A stretch of 50,167 nucleotides of DNA, from the NCBI GenBank assembly GCA_946183785.1, contig CAMHCS010000021.1:1-50167 (forward strand), given 5' to 3'. Source of the DNA: an uncultured Selenomonadales bacterium. GTDB lineage: Bacteria; Bacillota; Negativicutes; Selenomonadales; Selenomonadaceae. The translations under genes were made by a program, and so were the position numbers. Positions 15,408-24,207 of this stretch are shown here, piece by piece (within the stretch, counting starts at the first letter, position 1; each line of letters starts with the position of its first letter). Below the pieces are notes generated by a model. That model was not told the DNA's origin. It ran no database searches and saw only the letters and a program-made list of their open reading frames with translations.

Positions 15408-15436
15408 ATTGTATTACAGAAGTCGAGCCGTTGCAA
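15408..15436 (-). promoter_or_regulatory. promoter of the antitoxin-toxin pair
   Basis: -35 TTGCAA (15436-15431), 17-bp spacer, -10 TACAAT (15413-15408), just upstream of the AGGAGG ribosome site. Confidence 0.7.
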
Positions 15437-15451
15437 ACAAAAATTTCTTTT

Positions 15452-16354
15452 TTATCGTAGCGTCAGCTTGTAAATGCACCCGTTCGACATCGGGCAATAG
15501 GTGCGTTGAATGCAGCCGTGGCCGATGCAGCGGACGTCCGGCCTCTTGATGGCGTCCAGAAGGGCCTCTCCGTAAGTCAGGCCCGGTTTCGGCACGATGC
15601 GCTCCATCGTGCAGAAACCCGCCTTTTGGAACGCCACCGAGGTCTTGTTGCAGAGATGCAGCACCACGTTTTCCGTCGCGTGCTCGACGGCGTTCAAGAC
15701 CTCATAGGAGATTTCGCCGCAAAGGTCGGTGTAAAGCTTCGGCGAAATGAGATCGGCGGCCACGGTCGGATCGGCATAGGAAAGCACGTCCACGCCGTGA
15801 CGTTCCGCCTCTTTTGCGTAACGGACGAGCTGCGCCGTAATCCACGCGCTGAGTTCCCGCAGCTTTTCCCTTTGCCGGTACAACCCTTTATAGATTTGCT
15901 TCGACGGCACGAGCTGGCTCAACACCGTAAACGGCCCCTCGATGTTCAGGATGACCGTCTCGCCCATGCCGCGCAGGATCGTCGCCGCGCGAAGCACTTC
16001 CCGCACGCGTCCCGCAGAGAAATCCATTTCCGGCAGCGCGGGAATGTCCTCCACTTTCTCATAGCGGAACTTCGCCACCGCTGGGACGCCGTACAAGGAA
16101 TTCAGCGATACCTCCGCGCCGAAGGCCTCCGCCTCGATGGTCACGCAGAAGGGCAGCTTGCAGAACACGTCGCGGTTCAGGCGCTTCACTTCCAGCGCCG
16201 CCTTCACCATGTCCTCGGCTCTGCTGAATACCGCCGCGTACCGTGCCCCCGCGTTGGAGCACATCTCCTCGGTGATGGGCCGCTCCGGCTCGCCCAGGCA
16301 CTCATAGGTCAATTCCTTTTCCAGTTCCTCGTTCCAAGTCTCCGCCGCAGGCAT
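15452..16354 (-). CDS. URO-D-family methyltransferase, short Cys-rich branch
   Basis: 300 residues of URO-D fold, shorter at the N-terminus than MtaA-type proteins. H233-L-C235 (VLHLCNKTS) marks the metal site, but the usual C-terminal SPxC segment is replaced by IGHGC (C281), then C287 and C293. The paralogue at 24776 shows the same GHGC feature, and both have the block VPSKQIYKGLYRQREKLREL. A thiol or cobamide methyl-transfer role is inferred from family and from leader B. The acceptor may differ from that of the HxC...C proteins. It is monocistronic behind leader B. Confidence 0.78.
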   Translation of the reverse strand: MPAAETWNEELEKELTYECLGEPERPITEEMCSNAGARYAAVFSRAEDMVKAALEVKRLNRDVFCKLPFCVTIEAEAFGAEVSLNSLYGVPAVAKFRYEKVEDIPALPEMDFSAGRVREVLRAATILRGMGETVILNIEGPFTVLSQLVPSKQIYKGLYRQREKLRELSAWITAQLVRYAKEAERHGVDVLSYADPTVAADLISPKLYTDLCGEISYEVLNAVEHATENVVLHLCNKTSVAFQKAGFCTMERIVPKPGLTYGEALLDAIKRPDVRCIGHGCIQRTYCPMSNGCIYKLTLR

Positions 16355-16371
16355 AAGATCACCTCACTTGC

Positions 16372-16432
16372 AAAAAAAGGGCTTCGGAAAACGCGCCTGC
16401 GTCTTCCGAAGCCTCCGTTTTTTCGGTCAGCT
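16372..16432 (-). promoter_or_regulatory. GCUGA leader B: candidate antiterminator/terminator switch
   Basis: Hairpin 16432-16410: P1 AGC/GCU, internal loop UGA/AG, P2 CCG/CGG, A6 loop. Overlapping terminator 16414-16379 with arms GGCUUCGGAA / UUCCGAAGCC and a 7-U run. It precedes the short URO-D gene. Confidence 0.75.
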
Positions 16433-16448
16433 TTCTTCCGTCTATGGA

Positions 16449-16477
16449 AGTATAAACGGTAAATCATACTTTGTCAA
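16449..16477 (-). promoter_or_regulatory. promoter of the 15.4-kb URO-D gene
   Basis: -35 TTGACA (16477-16472), 17-bp spacer starting AAGTATGATTTACC, -10 TATACT (16454-16449). It lies immediately after the stop codon of the upstream histidine kinase. Confidence 0.87.
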
Positions 16478-16489
16478 TAGACAATCTTT

Positions 16490-19400
16490 TCACACTTCGA
16501 TCATCGTCTCCAATGTTTCAAACAGCGCCTCCGGATCCACGGGCTTCGACAGGTGCGCGTTGAGACCCGCCTGCAAGCTACGCTGCACATCCTCGTCGAA
16601 GGCGTTGGCCGTCAGCGCGATGATTGGGATGGTTTTCGCGTCGGGGCGGTCCAGCGCGCGGATGGTGGCGGTCGCCGTCAGGCCGTCCATCTCCGGCATC
16701 CGCATATCCATCAGGATAGCGGCGTAGTAGCCCGCCGGATGCTCGCTGAACATATCCACGGCAATCTTGCCGTTCTCCGCGTGCTCTGGCTCCATGCCGC
16801 GCATTTTCAAAATCTGCATCATGATTTCCGCGTTGACAATCATGTCCTCCGCCAGCAGAATTCGCCGCCCGTTCAGGTCGGCTTTTTTCTTTCCCGCGGG
16901 CGTCGCCGCCCTCCGCTTTTTCAGGGTCTTTTTGAATTCCTCCAAAAGACTGCTGGTGAAGAGGGGTTTCGCGACGAAACTGTCCACTCCCGCCGCCAGC
17001 GCCTCATCCGTCACGTCGTCCCAGTTGTAAGCCGAAAGGAGGATGATGGCGCTTTCGTTGCCGATGACGCTGCGGATTTCCTTTGTCGTCGTTACGCCGT
17101 CCATTTCCGGCATCTGCCAGTCCATGATGATCAGGTTGTACGGCTCCCTGCGGGCGTGGCGCAGCTTGACAATTTCCAAGGCTTCCTTGCCCGACTGCAC
17201 CGTCTCCGCAGCGATGCCAGCCTGCCCCAGCATCAGCTTGGCGTGCTCGCAGACAATGGGATCGTCGTCCACCACGAGGACGCTCATTTCTTGCGGCCGG
17301 ATTTCCTCGTCACCTTCCTCCTCCGTGGACAGCTTCCGGTCGGAGTCCAAGAGCGTGACGGCGACGGTGAAGGTGGTTCCGACCCCCTTCTCGCTTTCCA
17401 CCTCAATGGTGCCGTTCATCATTTCCACGATATTTTTCGTGATGGCCATACCGAGGCCGGAGCTGCCGTACTTGTTGCTTGCGCCGCTGTCCTCCTGGCT
17501 GAAAGTGTCGAAGAGCTTGGGCAGGAATTCCTTGCTCATGCCCACGCCGGTGTCTTTGATGACGAAGCGCAAAGTCGTCTTGCCGTCGAAGGAGGCCTGC
17601 TTTTCCACGAGAAGATCGACGCTCCCGCCCGGCCGCGTGAATTTCACCGCGTTGCCCAAAATATTGATCAGCACTTGGCGGAGCTTCACGCTGTCGCCGA
17701 TATAGCAGTCGGCAATGGCTCCGGCCATGCGGCAATTGTAGGTCAGCCCATTTTCTTGGCACTGTCCGCTGAAAATCGTGTTGATCTGCCCGATGAGCTC
17801 AGGGAACGCGAATTCCTCGCTGTGGAGGATCATGCGGCCCGACTCGATGCGGGACATATCGAGGATGTCGTTGATCAGGGAAAGCAGATGGCGGGCGGAG
17901 CTTCCGATTTTTTCCAGATACTCCTTCGTCTTTTCGGAAATATCCGGCTCGTTCAAAGCGAGGCTGTCGAGGCCGATGATGGCGTTCATCGGCGTGCGGA
18001 TCTCGTGGCTCATATTGGAGAGGAACACCGTCTTCGCCTTGCTGGCCTCCTCCGCCGTCTTCAGCGCCTCCGCCAGCGTCTCCCGTTTCTCGATGGCGTC
18101 CCGCATCTCGGCGTCGATGTCCGTGAAGCCGACACCCACGGCGTGAACCAGATGGTCGGTACGATCCTCGGCGTAACGGACGCCCGCCATGCGAAGCATC
18201 TCATAGCTCTCCGTGCCGCCCCGGCGCACCATGTAGCGAAGGACGATGATCGCGTCCTTTTCCAGCCCCGCGCGGATGGACTGCGGCTCGATGAACCGCA
18301 GGAACTCGTCCCGGTACTCGTCGGTCACATAACGGCGGGCGTACTCCGTGAAGGTCTCGCGGAAGGGGAATTTCTCTCCCTCCGTCGTGAAGTCCTCCAC
18401 CGTGTCGTCCTTCCGGTAGCAGACGCCCTCGTCGGCGTCGAGGTTCACATGGTACACGCTGCGATAGTCGGAGGCAAGAGCCGTGATCATGCTGTCCTGC
18501 TGTGCTTTGAGCTGCTCTTGGGCCAAAAGCTCCTCCTGCAACGCCAACTGCTCTTCCAGCTCCTGCTGCTTGACCCGGTTCTCGGTCTCGGTGACCTCCT
18601 TTTCCAGCGTCATTTTCGCCGTGCGCCGCATCTCCCGGATCAGGATGGCGAAAATCCCCGCCAGCACCAGCGCCGTCAAGATGGACTGCATCAGGCTCCG
18701 CATGACGATCCCGTCGGAAATGGAACTGATCTGGTTGCTGATGACGCTCTCCCGAACCAGATAGGTGAGCATCCAGTCCGTGCCGCGCACCGGCACATAG
18801 CACATTGTCTCCTTGATGTCATTGTAAGTGAAGGAAACGACGCCGGCCTTCCGCGCCGCGAAATCCGCCCGCATGGTGTCGATGGTCTTGCCGTTCTCAA
18901 AGGACGCGCTCTCCATGGCCCGGAGCAGGTTGTTCTCGCTGGCGAGGCCGCCCAGCACCACATTCGTCAAGGCGACGCCCTCTGCCGTGTAAAGATTGCA
19001 GAAGGTGGTATTGTTGTTGTCAGATTGCAGAGAAATATTGGCCAACAGCCGCCCCATGTCGATCTCCATGAAGCAGGCGACGAGATGCTTCCCCTCAAAA
19101 GGCAACCGGTCCACAGGCACGGCAATAATGACCTTCTTGCTGCTGCCCTCCGGATTCTTGACGGAAATTTCCGGCCCGGAGAGGCGGTTGCAGTCAAACG
19201 GGTATTGGTCGATGTCCGTGCGGGTGCCCCGGGAAGTGTAAATCAGCCCGTCGTTGTTCACGAAGGCAAACTTCTCCAGCCCGTAGAGCTGCTTCATCCG
19301 CGCTTGATACGCCTGCAGCTTCTCCACGCTGCTGAGGTCTTCCTTTGTCATCAAGCCGATGGCGACATCCAGATTGCTGATGTATCCGCCGAGGGTGGAA

Positions 19401-19588
19401 GCCACGACCTGCGCCCGCCGCCCTGCCAGCTCGTCGAGATACAAAAGGCTCACGGAACGGACGGCGGTGTCCGTGTCCCTGCTGGCGCTCCGCCCCATCC
19501 AGAGCGTGCCCGCCACCAGCATGATCGCGAAAATCAGGCTGCCGATCACAGCCTCCCGAACCATTCCGTTTTTCTGTCCGAGGTTCAT
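16490..19588 (-). CDS. membrane hybrid sensor histidine kinase with two receiver domains
   Basis: 1032 residues. Order: transmembrane helix near 13-33, a large extracytoplasmic Cache-like sensor, second helix near 300-320, a coiled segment rich in Q/E, a PAS-like region, HisKA with the phosphorylated histidine in NMSHEIRTPMNAIIG, HATPase with SSGLGMAITKNIVEMM, then two receivers (VLVVDDDP...MDWQMPEMDG and ILLAEDMIVNAEIMMQIL...MDMRMPEMDG). No DNA-binding output domain or Hpt is attached, so it must signal through other proteins. The ligand is not predictable. It is monocistronic. An own promoter (TTGCAA, TATATA) is suggested upstream at 19.64-19.69 kb. Confidence 0.92.
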   Translation of the reverse strand: MNLGQKNGMVREAVIGSLIFAIMLVAGTLWMGRSASRDTDTAVRSVSLLYLDELAGRRAQVVASTLGGYISNLDVAIGLMTKEDLSSVEKLQAYQARMKQLYGLEKFAFVNNDGLIYTSRGTRTDIDQYPFDCNRLSGPEISVKNPEGSSKKVIIAVPVDRLPFEGKHLVACFMEIDMGRLLANISLQSDNNNTTFCNLYTAEGVALTNVVLGGLASENNLLRAMESASFENGKTIDTMRADFAARKAGVVSFTYNDIKETMCYVPVRGTDWMLTYLVRESVISNQISSISDGIVMRSLMQSILTALVLAGIFAILIREMRRTAKMTLEKEVTETENRVKQQELEEQLALQEELLAQEQLKAQQDSMITALASDYRSVYHVNLDADEGVCYRKDDTVEDFTTEGEKFPFRETFTEYARRYVTDEYRDEFLRFIEPQSIRAGLEKDAIIVLRYMVRRGGTESYEMLRMAGVRYAEDRTDHLVHAVGVGFTDIDAEMRDAIEKRETLAEALKTAEEASKAKTVFLSNMSHEIRTPMNAIIGLDSLALNEPDISEKTKEYLEKIGSSARHLLSLINDILDMSRIESGRMILHSEEFAFPELIGQINTIFSGQCQENGLTYNCRMAGAIADCYIGDSVKLRQVLINILGNAVKFTRPGGSVDLLVEKQASFDGKTTLRFVIKDTGVGMSKEFLPKLFDTFSQEDSGASNKYGSSGLGMAITKNIVEMMNGTIEVESEKGVGTTFTVAVTLLDSDRKLSTEEEGDEEIRPQEMSVLVVDDDPIVCEHAKLMLGQAGIAAETVQSGKEALEIVKLRHARREPYNLIIMDWQMPEMDGVTTTKEIRSVIGNESAIILLSAYNWDDVTDEALAAGVDSFVAKPLFTSSLLEEFKKTLKKRRAATPAGKKKADLNGRRILLAEDMIVNAEIMMQILKMRGMEPEHAENGKIAVDMFSEHPAGYYAAILMDMRMPEMDGLTATATIRALDRPDAKTIPIIALTANAFDEDVQRSLQAGLNAHLSKPVDPEALFETLETMIEV

Positions 19589-19724
19589 CCATCACACCTC
19601 CGTCGCTGTCCTCGAAAAAAACGATACGAATCTTATCTTCGACAAAATCCTCTATCATATATATCTTATTTCGCTGCGATTTGCAACGGATTTTCGTGGA
19701 CGGGGAAGAAAACGGGCTGTGGCG

Positions 19725-21668
19725 CTATTGCAGATGGGGGAATTTCGCCTTCGCGTGGGGAATCGCAATCGCGTCCATGAATTTCTTTTGGAAATCAGGC
19801 TCGATCGCCGTCTCCACGAACTCGACCCGGCGCGCCACCTTCGCCGCCTCGTGCCGTTTCCCGACGTTCAGCAGCGCGATGCGCGCGCCGTCCCCGGCGG
19901 CGTTTCCTACCGCGTGGACGCGGGACAAATCGCAGTCTGGGAACATGCCGATGGCCATCGCGCTTTCCTTGTCGATGTAGCTGCCGAACGCGCCAGCAAG
20001 AATGACTTCGTCCACATGGTCGACGCCGAGTTTTTCCATCAGGTATTCCGCGCCGACATAGAGCGCCGCCTTCGCAAGCTGCACGGCGCGGATGTCGGCC
20101 TGGGTAATCACGATATCCTTGCCGACGGCGGTCTCCTTCGCCCACGCCAGCACATATTCGAGCTTGCCGCTTTCGCCCCGGCGCACGCGCGGCGTGTCGA
20201 GCTTCGCGTTGATGCGGCCCGCTTGCGAGATGACGCCCGCTTTGTGCATCGCAGCGATCGCGTCGATAACGCCGGAGCCGCAAATGCCCTGTGCGCCGAT
20301 TTTCTGCACCGTCGGATGCCGGTCGCAAGGGACGGGGTACCATTCGTCCTGCCCGATGACTTTATAACGGGGCTCGTAACTGAGCGGGTCGATTTTCACT
20401 CGCTCGATGGCGCCCGGCGCGGCCCGCATCCCGAAAGCGATCTGCGCCCCTTCGAGAGCCGGTCCCGTCGCGCAGGAGGTCGAAAGCAGACGTTTCTTGT
20501 TGCCGAGGTCGATCTCGCCGTTGGTGCCGATGTCGATAATCAGCTTGATCTTGTCGCCGTTGTACGGTTCCTCCGCCAGCAGCACCGCCATGTTGTCCGC
20601 GCCGACGAAGCCCGCCTCCACGGGCAGTGAATGAACGTTGCCCGACGGATTGATGTTTACGCCAAGATCCCGCGCCTTGACGTCGAGCGGTGCCGAGGCC
20701 GCGGGGGCGAAAGGCGCCCGTCCGACATAACGCGGATCGAGCCCCAGCGCGAGATGGTGCATCGCCGTATTGTAGACGAGCACCATCTCGTCCACGTCCG
20801 CCGCCGAAAATCCTGCCTTTTCCGTCATGTCCGCCGTCAGCGCGTTCAATGCTTCGATGATGGAGGCTTGCAGCTTTTCCCTGCCCTCCGCCTCCGACGC
20901 CGCATAGGAAATGCGCGCCAGCACGTCTTCGCCGTAGCCGATTTGCGGATTCATGCGCGACGCTTTCGCGAGCACTTCGCCGGTTGTCAGGTCGCAGAGG
21001 AACGCCGCCAGCGTCGTCGTGCCGACGTCCACCGCCGCGCCGAGGCTCGTTTCCCGCTTCCCCGGCGCGACGCGGATGACCTCTTTCTCCTGCCAGATCG
21101 TCGCCGTCACCGTCCAGCTTCCCTCGCGGAGAATGTGCGGCAATTCCTTCAATACCGGATAATCGACGGAAAGATGCTTCAGCCCCGTTTCTTGTTCCAG
21201 CGCGTCGAGAAGGCGCTGCCGGTCGTCGCGAAAATCGGAAAGCGACGCGGCGGGAAGCGTCACCGTGATATTTTTCACCGCCGGGCGAACCTCGATTTTC
21301 CGTTCCCGCCCCTTTTCCAGGATGACCTGCTTCGCGCTCCGGCTCTCCTCCGGCACCGTCACGACGAGATCGCCCGAGAGGAACGCGTTGCACGCGAGAC
21401 GATAACCGCGGGAAAGCTCTTCCGCCGTCAGGAACTTCTTTTCCACATCGCCGACGGGCGAAACGTGGTCGGCAGACGACACGAGGTTCAGCTTTTCAAA
21501 ACGGCCCGTCTCGACAATGACGCGGCACTTTCCACAGACCCGCGCGCCTCCGCAGGCCGCCTCGATGCCGACGCCCAACGTCCGCGCCGCTTCCAATACG
21601 CTTTTCCCCGCCTCGATCTCGCCGCGCCGTCCCGACGGCTGAAAGACAATCTGCACCGTATTTGCCAT
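19725..21668 (-). CDS. reductive activator of corrinoid proteins (RACE; ASKHA ATPase with 2Fe-2S)
   Basis: 647 residues. The N-terminal 2Fe-2S domain has C39, C45, C48 and C93 (AACGGARVCGKC and RLACNAF). A linker and the ASKHA-type domain (AVDVGTTTLAAFL, LIIDIGTNGEIDLG, ILAGAFGSYIDKESA) follow, typical of RamA-related bacterial activators (DUF4445 family). It uses ATP to drive electrons from the cluster to Co(II), returning inactivated corrinoid proteins to Co(I). Two corrinoid proteins in this window (5.6 and 32.1 kb) are candidate clients. It lies downstream of the URO-D gene of module 1 and is separated from it by a repeat-bearing gap. Confidence 0.93.
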   Translation of the reverse strand: MANTVQIVFQPSGRRGEIEAGKSVLEAARTLGVGIEAACGGARVCGKCRVIVETGRFEKLNLVSSADHVSPVGDVEKKFLTAEELSRGYRLACNAFLSGDLVVTVPEESRSAKQVILEKGRERKIEVRPAVKNITVTLPAASLSDFRDDRQRLLDALEQETGLKHLSVDYPVLKELPHILREGSWTVTATIWQEKEVIRVAPGKRETSLGAAVDVGTTTLAAFLCDLTTGEVLAKASRMNPQIGYGEDVLARISYAASEAEGREKLQASIIEALNALTADMTEKAGFSAADVDEMVLVYNTAMHHLALGLDPRYVGRAPFAPAASAPLDVKARDLGVNINPSGNVHSLPVEAGFVGADNMAVLLAEEPYNGDKIKLIIDIGTNGEIDLGNKKRLLSTSCATGPALEGAQIAFGMRAAPGAIERVKIDPLSYEPRYKVIGQDEWYPVPCDRHPTVQKIGAQGICGSGVIDAIAAMHKAGVISQAGRINAKLDTPRVRRGESGKLEYVLAWAKETAVGKDIVITQADIRAVQLAKAALYVGAEYLMEKLGVDHVDEVILAGAFGSYIDKESAMAIGMFPDCDLSRVHAVGNAAGDGARIALLNVGKRHEAAKVARRVEFVETAIEPDFQKKFMDAIAIPHAKAKFPHLQ

Positions 21669-21696
21669 GACATCATCCTCATTTCACAAGTTATGA

Positions 21697-21814
21697 ACCC
21701 CTCCGCCCTACGGGAGAAACAGTCCACTGGACTGTTTCTCCCCTTTCAGGGGCGGCTTGGTATTACTGCCTCCCCTGAAAGGGGAGGTGGCGCAAAGCGC
21801 CGGAGAGGTTTTGC
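21697..21814. repeat. intergenic palindromic repeat cluster
   Basis: Three self-complementary units in a row: GGGAGAAACAGTCC / GGACTGTTTCTCCC, CCTCCCCT / AGGGGAGG, and GGCGC / GCGCC. The GC-rich units look like a dispersed intergenic repeat rather than a simple terminator. They separate the URO-D gene from the RACE gene. Confidence 0.6.
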
Positions 21815-21818
21815 TATC

Positions 21819-22835
21819 TTACAATTGTTCCGTCGCCTCGACCATCGCGATCAACTGCTTCAGCGGCGTATTCGGCGCCACCGCGCAATCTGGCGAGATC
21901 AGCGCCGCGCCGTCCTCCGCCGACTTTCGCACCGCCGCCGCCACATCCTCGGGCGTACCCTCCAGCAGCGCCTTGATTGGATGAACCGCGCCGATGATTG
22001 GCGTCCTGACGCCCGCTTCGTCAAACTTTTGCCGCGCCGCCGGAATGTCCACCGCCGACTCCACGCTGATCGCGTCCGCCCCCGTCGCCGCGATATCCGG
22101 CATGACCTGGTCGAGCTTGCCGCAAATATGGACGATGACCGGGATGCGTTTCTCCAACGCCGCAATCACGCGCCGCTCGTAAGGCGCGGCCAGCGCGCGA
22201 TAGGTGCGCGGGCTGATCATGTCCAGGGAAGCCATCATGTCCTCGATGACCAGCGCGTCCGCTCCCGCCTCGATAACAGCCTCGGCATACTGTATCGCCG
22301 TCCCCGTCGCCGCCTCGATATACGGCACGATGCTGTCCGGCTTTTTCAGGCTCGCCTTGAGCAGCGCCGAGATTCCCACAAGGTTCGCCGCCACGCTGAA
22401 CGGCCCGACGATGCTGCCCATGACGACGGCCTTGTCCCCCACGTCCCGCTTCAAAATCCGAATCGCTTCGAGAACCGCCGGAATGCGCCCCTTGTTTACA
22501 AAGTCCTCCGGGATTTCCGGCTCGTCCCCGATCTTGTACGGATGCTCGGCGATGCTGGGGATATGCGTCTTGCCGCCGTCCTTGATTTTCGCTCCGTAAA
22601 TCTCCGCCTCGACGGTCTGGCAATACGGCACGCGCACCGCGCCCAAACCAATCACCGTCGCGCCGCCCGCCGCCAGCTTCGCCATCGGCTTCGCCTCGTA
22701 ATGCGCCTCCGGCCAATACGAGCCGGTCTTTTCCATCAATTCATAAGTCGCGTACTGGCAAACGCTGATGGCAGCCACTTGCTCCTTTTTTCCCCGAAGC
22801 ACGCCCAGCGCCCGTTCTTTTTTCGTCTTTCCCAT
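21819..22835 (-). CDS. URO-D-family cobamide methyltransferase (MtaA/MtbA-like)
   Basis: 338 residues. The zinc-site pattern H236-I-C238 (PVIVHICGKLDQ) and C317 (ISPDCAVAPNTP) is that of methylcobamide:thiol methyltransferases. Other family blocks are VPYCQTVEAEIYGA and GSIVGPFSVAA. I start at MGKTKKERA with AAGGGA nine bases upstream; the longer frame uses TTG. It follows leader C and yezD, and precedes RACE. It is a paralogue of the 4570-5592 protein. Confidence 0.85.
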   Translation of the reverse strand: MGKTKKERALGVLRGKKEQVAAISVCQYATYELMEKTGSYWPEAHYEAKPMAKLAAGGATVIGLGAVRVPYCQTVEAEIYGAKIKDGGKTHIPSIAEHPYKIGDEPEIPEDFVNKGRIPAVLEAIRILKRDVGDKAVVMGSIVGPFSVAANLVGISALLKASLKKPDSIVPYIEAATGTAIQYAEAVIEAGADALVIEDMMASLDMISPRTYRALAAPYERRVIAALEKRIPVIVHICGKLDQVMPDIAATGADAISVESAVDIPAARQKFDEAGVRTPIIGAVHPIKALLEGTPEDVAAAVRKSAEDGAALISPDCAVAPNTPLKQLIAMVEATEQL

Positions 22836-22856
22836 TTCACATCTTCCCTTCAAAAA

Positions 22857-22923
22857 AATAAAAAAGAGGCTTCAAGCAAGACGCCAATGTGTCTGCTCAA
22901 AGCCTCCGTTTTTTCGGTCAGCC
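22857..22923 (-). promoter_or_regulatory. GCUGA leader C inside an operon
   Basis: Hairpin 22923-22901: P1 GGC/GCU, internal loop UGA/AG, P2 CCG/CGG, A6 loop. Overlapping terminator 22905-22866 (arms GAGGCUU / AAGCCUC plus an inner stem) with U-run. It has no promoter directly upstream: the promoter lies before yezD, so the switch can separate yezD from the URO-D gene. Confidence 0.72.
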
Positions 22924-22930
22924 TAAACTA

Positions 22931-23279
22931 TTAAATTCCTTCGCCGTCCAGTCCCGTGAACCGGCTCCGCGTCAACCGCTCCACCTGCCGCACCGCGCCG
23001 TCCTTCAATGTGATGATGACCTGCCCGTAGGGCAAATCCTGAAACGACCGGCGGATTTTTTTCCGGCAATGAACCGTCTACCACCGCGCCCGCTTTTCCG
23101 CTTCGCGCTGCAAAAAGCGCGTCGCCGCCGATACGCTCTTCCCGTTCCACGGAAACGAGCCGCGAATCCTGCGCGGTCAGCACGATCCGCCCGCTGCCGA
23201 TCTCCGCCAGCCCCCGCGCAATAAAAGCCATCGCGCCGCCGGGAATCTCACCGAGCCGAAGGGAATGTTTCTGTTCCAT
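22931..23279 (-). pseudogene. YezD (DUF2292)-family protein, frameshifted copy
   Basis: The first about 75 residues (MEQKHSLRLGEIPGGAMAFIARGL...) match the intact protein at 40166-40513 closely. At 23056-23062 a run of seven A (minus strand) replaces six in the intact copy, moving the YezD domain out of frame. In the correct frame the tail resumes and ends GLDGEGI with a stop at 22931, exactly as in the second copy. Either it is broken, or slippage on the A7 run restores some full-length product. YezD proteins are small, of unknown function and often found near sulfur-assimilation genes. Confidence 0.75.
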
Positions 23280-23321
23280 AATCCCTTCCCCTTTCTCCGT
23301 TCGGCGTTTGATGATAAAGGC

Positions 23322-23350
23322 ATTATATAGCGTGAATCATAGTTTGTCAA
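23322..23350 (-). promoter_or_regulatory. promoter before yezD copy 1
   Basis: -35 TTGACA (23350-23345), 17-bp spacer starting AACTATGATTCACG, -10 TATAAT (23327-23322). It overlaps the 3' end of larE. Confidence 0.87.
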
Positions 23351-23363
23351 TGGGATTTAGCCA

Positions 23364-24182
23364 TCAAAAAGCACCGCGCCGTTTTGATAACGCTTCATTC
23401 GTACTGCCCATGCGGTACCCGCCCAAATCCAGCGTCACATACAAAAAGCCGAGCGCTTTCAGCTTTTCCACGATTTCCTCGCGGTGCGCCATGACTGCCG
23501 CAAACGCGTCCGGCTCCGCCTCAATGCGCGCGAGATTGTCATGGTGACGAACGCGAAGTTGGCCGTTTGCGAAGGGACGGACCAATTTTTCCGCCGCCTC
23601 CACCTGCACGAGCCTCGCCGCCGTCAGCGGCAGGCCATACGCCACACGTGAGGCGAGACAGGCCGCGCTGGGCTTGTCCGCGACGGCAAGCCCCCACGCC
23701 CGCGCCTGCGCGCGGATGTCCGCCTTTGTCCATCCACAATCCATGAACGGAGAAATGACCGTCGGCGAAAGCTCTGCAATCGCTTTCATGCCGGGGCGGA
23801 AATCCCCCCGGTCGTCGAGATTGCTCCCTTCGGCGACGTAGGCAAAGCCGTTTTCCTTCGCCCATACGACCATCTTTTGAAACCGCCCGCGCTTGCAGTA
23901 GTAGCAACGCTCCTTGTCGTTTCGCACAATATCGGGATTGTCGAGGTCGTGCGCGTCGACAAGGACATGTCGGATACCCGCCGCCCGCGCCATCGCCTTC
24001 GCGTCGGCCAATTCGTCATACGACAAAAGCTCCGAGCGTGCGGTCATCGCCACAGCCTTATCCCCCAGCGCAATCGCTGCCGCCTTCGCCAGCACCGAGC
24101 TGTCCACGCCACCGGACAGCGCGACGACGAGACTGCCGCAATCGGCGAGACGGTCCAGCAGCGTCTCGAATTTTTCTGCCAT
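23364..24182 (-). CDS. larE: LarE-family ATP-dependent sulfur transferase
   Basis: 272 residues of the PP-loop ATPase fold. SGGVDSS (23-29) binds ATP. C93 and C96 lie in RCYYCKRGRF, and C175 in PSAACLASR is at the position of the sacrificial cysteine of LarE. Three cysteines are seen in the LarE subgroup that carries a 4Fe-4S cluster and recycles sulfur. No larA, larB or larC is present, so lactate-racemase cofactor synthesis is not supported by context; sulfur delivery to another target is possible. Start chosen at MAEKFETLL behind GGAGGGG. It is downstream of an ECF S component. Confidence 0.87.
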   Translation of the reverse strand: MAEKFETLLDRLADCGSLVVALSGGVDSSVLAKAAAIALGDKAVAMTARSELLSYDELADAKAMARAAGIRHVLVDAHDLDNPDIVRNDKERCYYCKRGRFQKMVVWAKENGFAYVAEGSNLDDRGDFRPGMKAIAELSPTVISPFMDCGWTKADIRAQARAWGLAVADKPSAACLASRVAYGLPLTAARLVQVEAAEKLVRPFANGQLRVRHHDNLARIEAEPDAFAAVMAHREEIVEKLKALGFLYVTLDLGGYRMGSTNEALSKRRGAF

Positions 24183-24207
24183 GCTTCGCCCCTCCCCCTT
24201 TCGGTTA

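Noticed and set aside
22923..23062. The C-terminal part of the uninterrupted frame of yezD copy 1 as a real tail
   Set aside because: It is the out-of-frame reading of a YezD domain; the correct domain and its stop are seen in the next frame.
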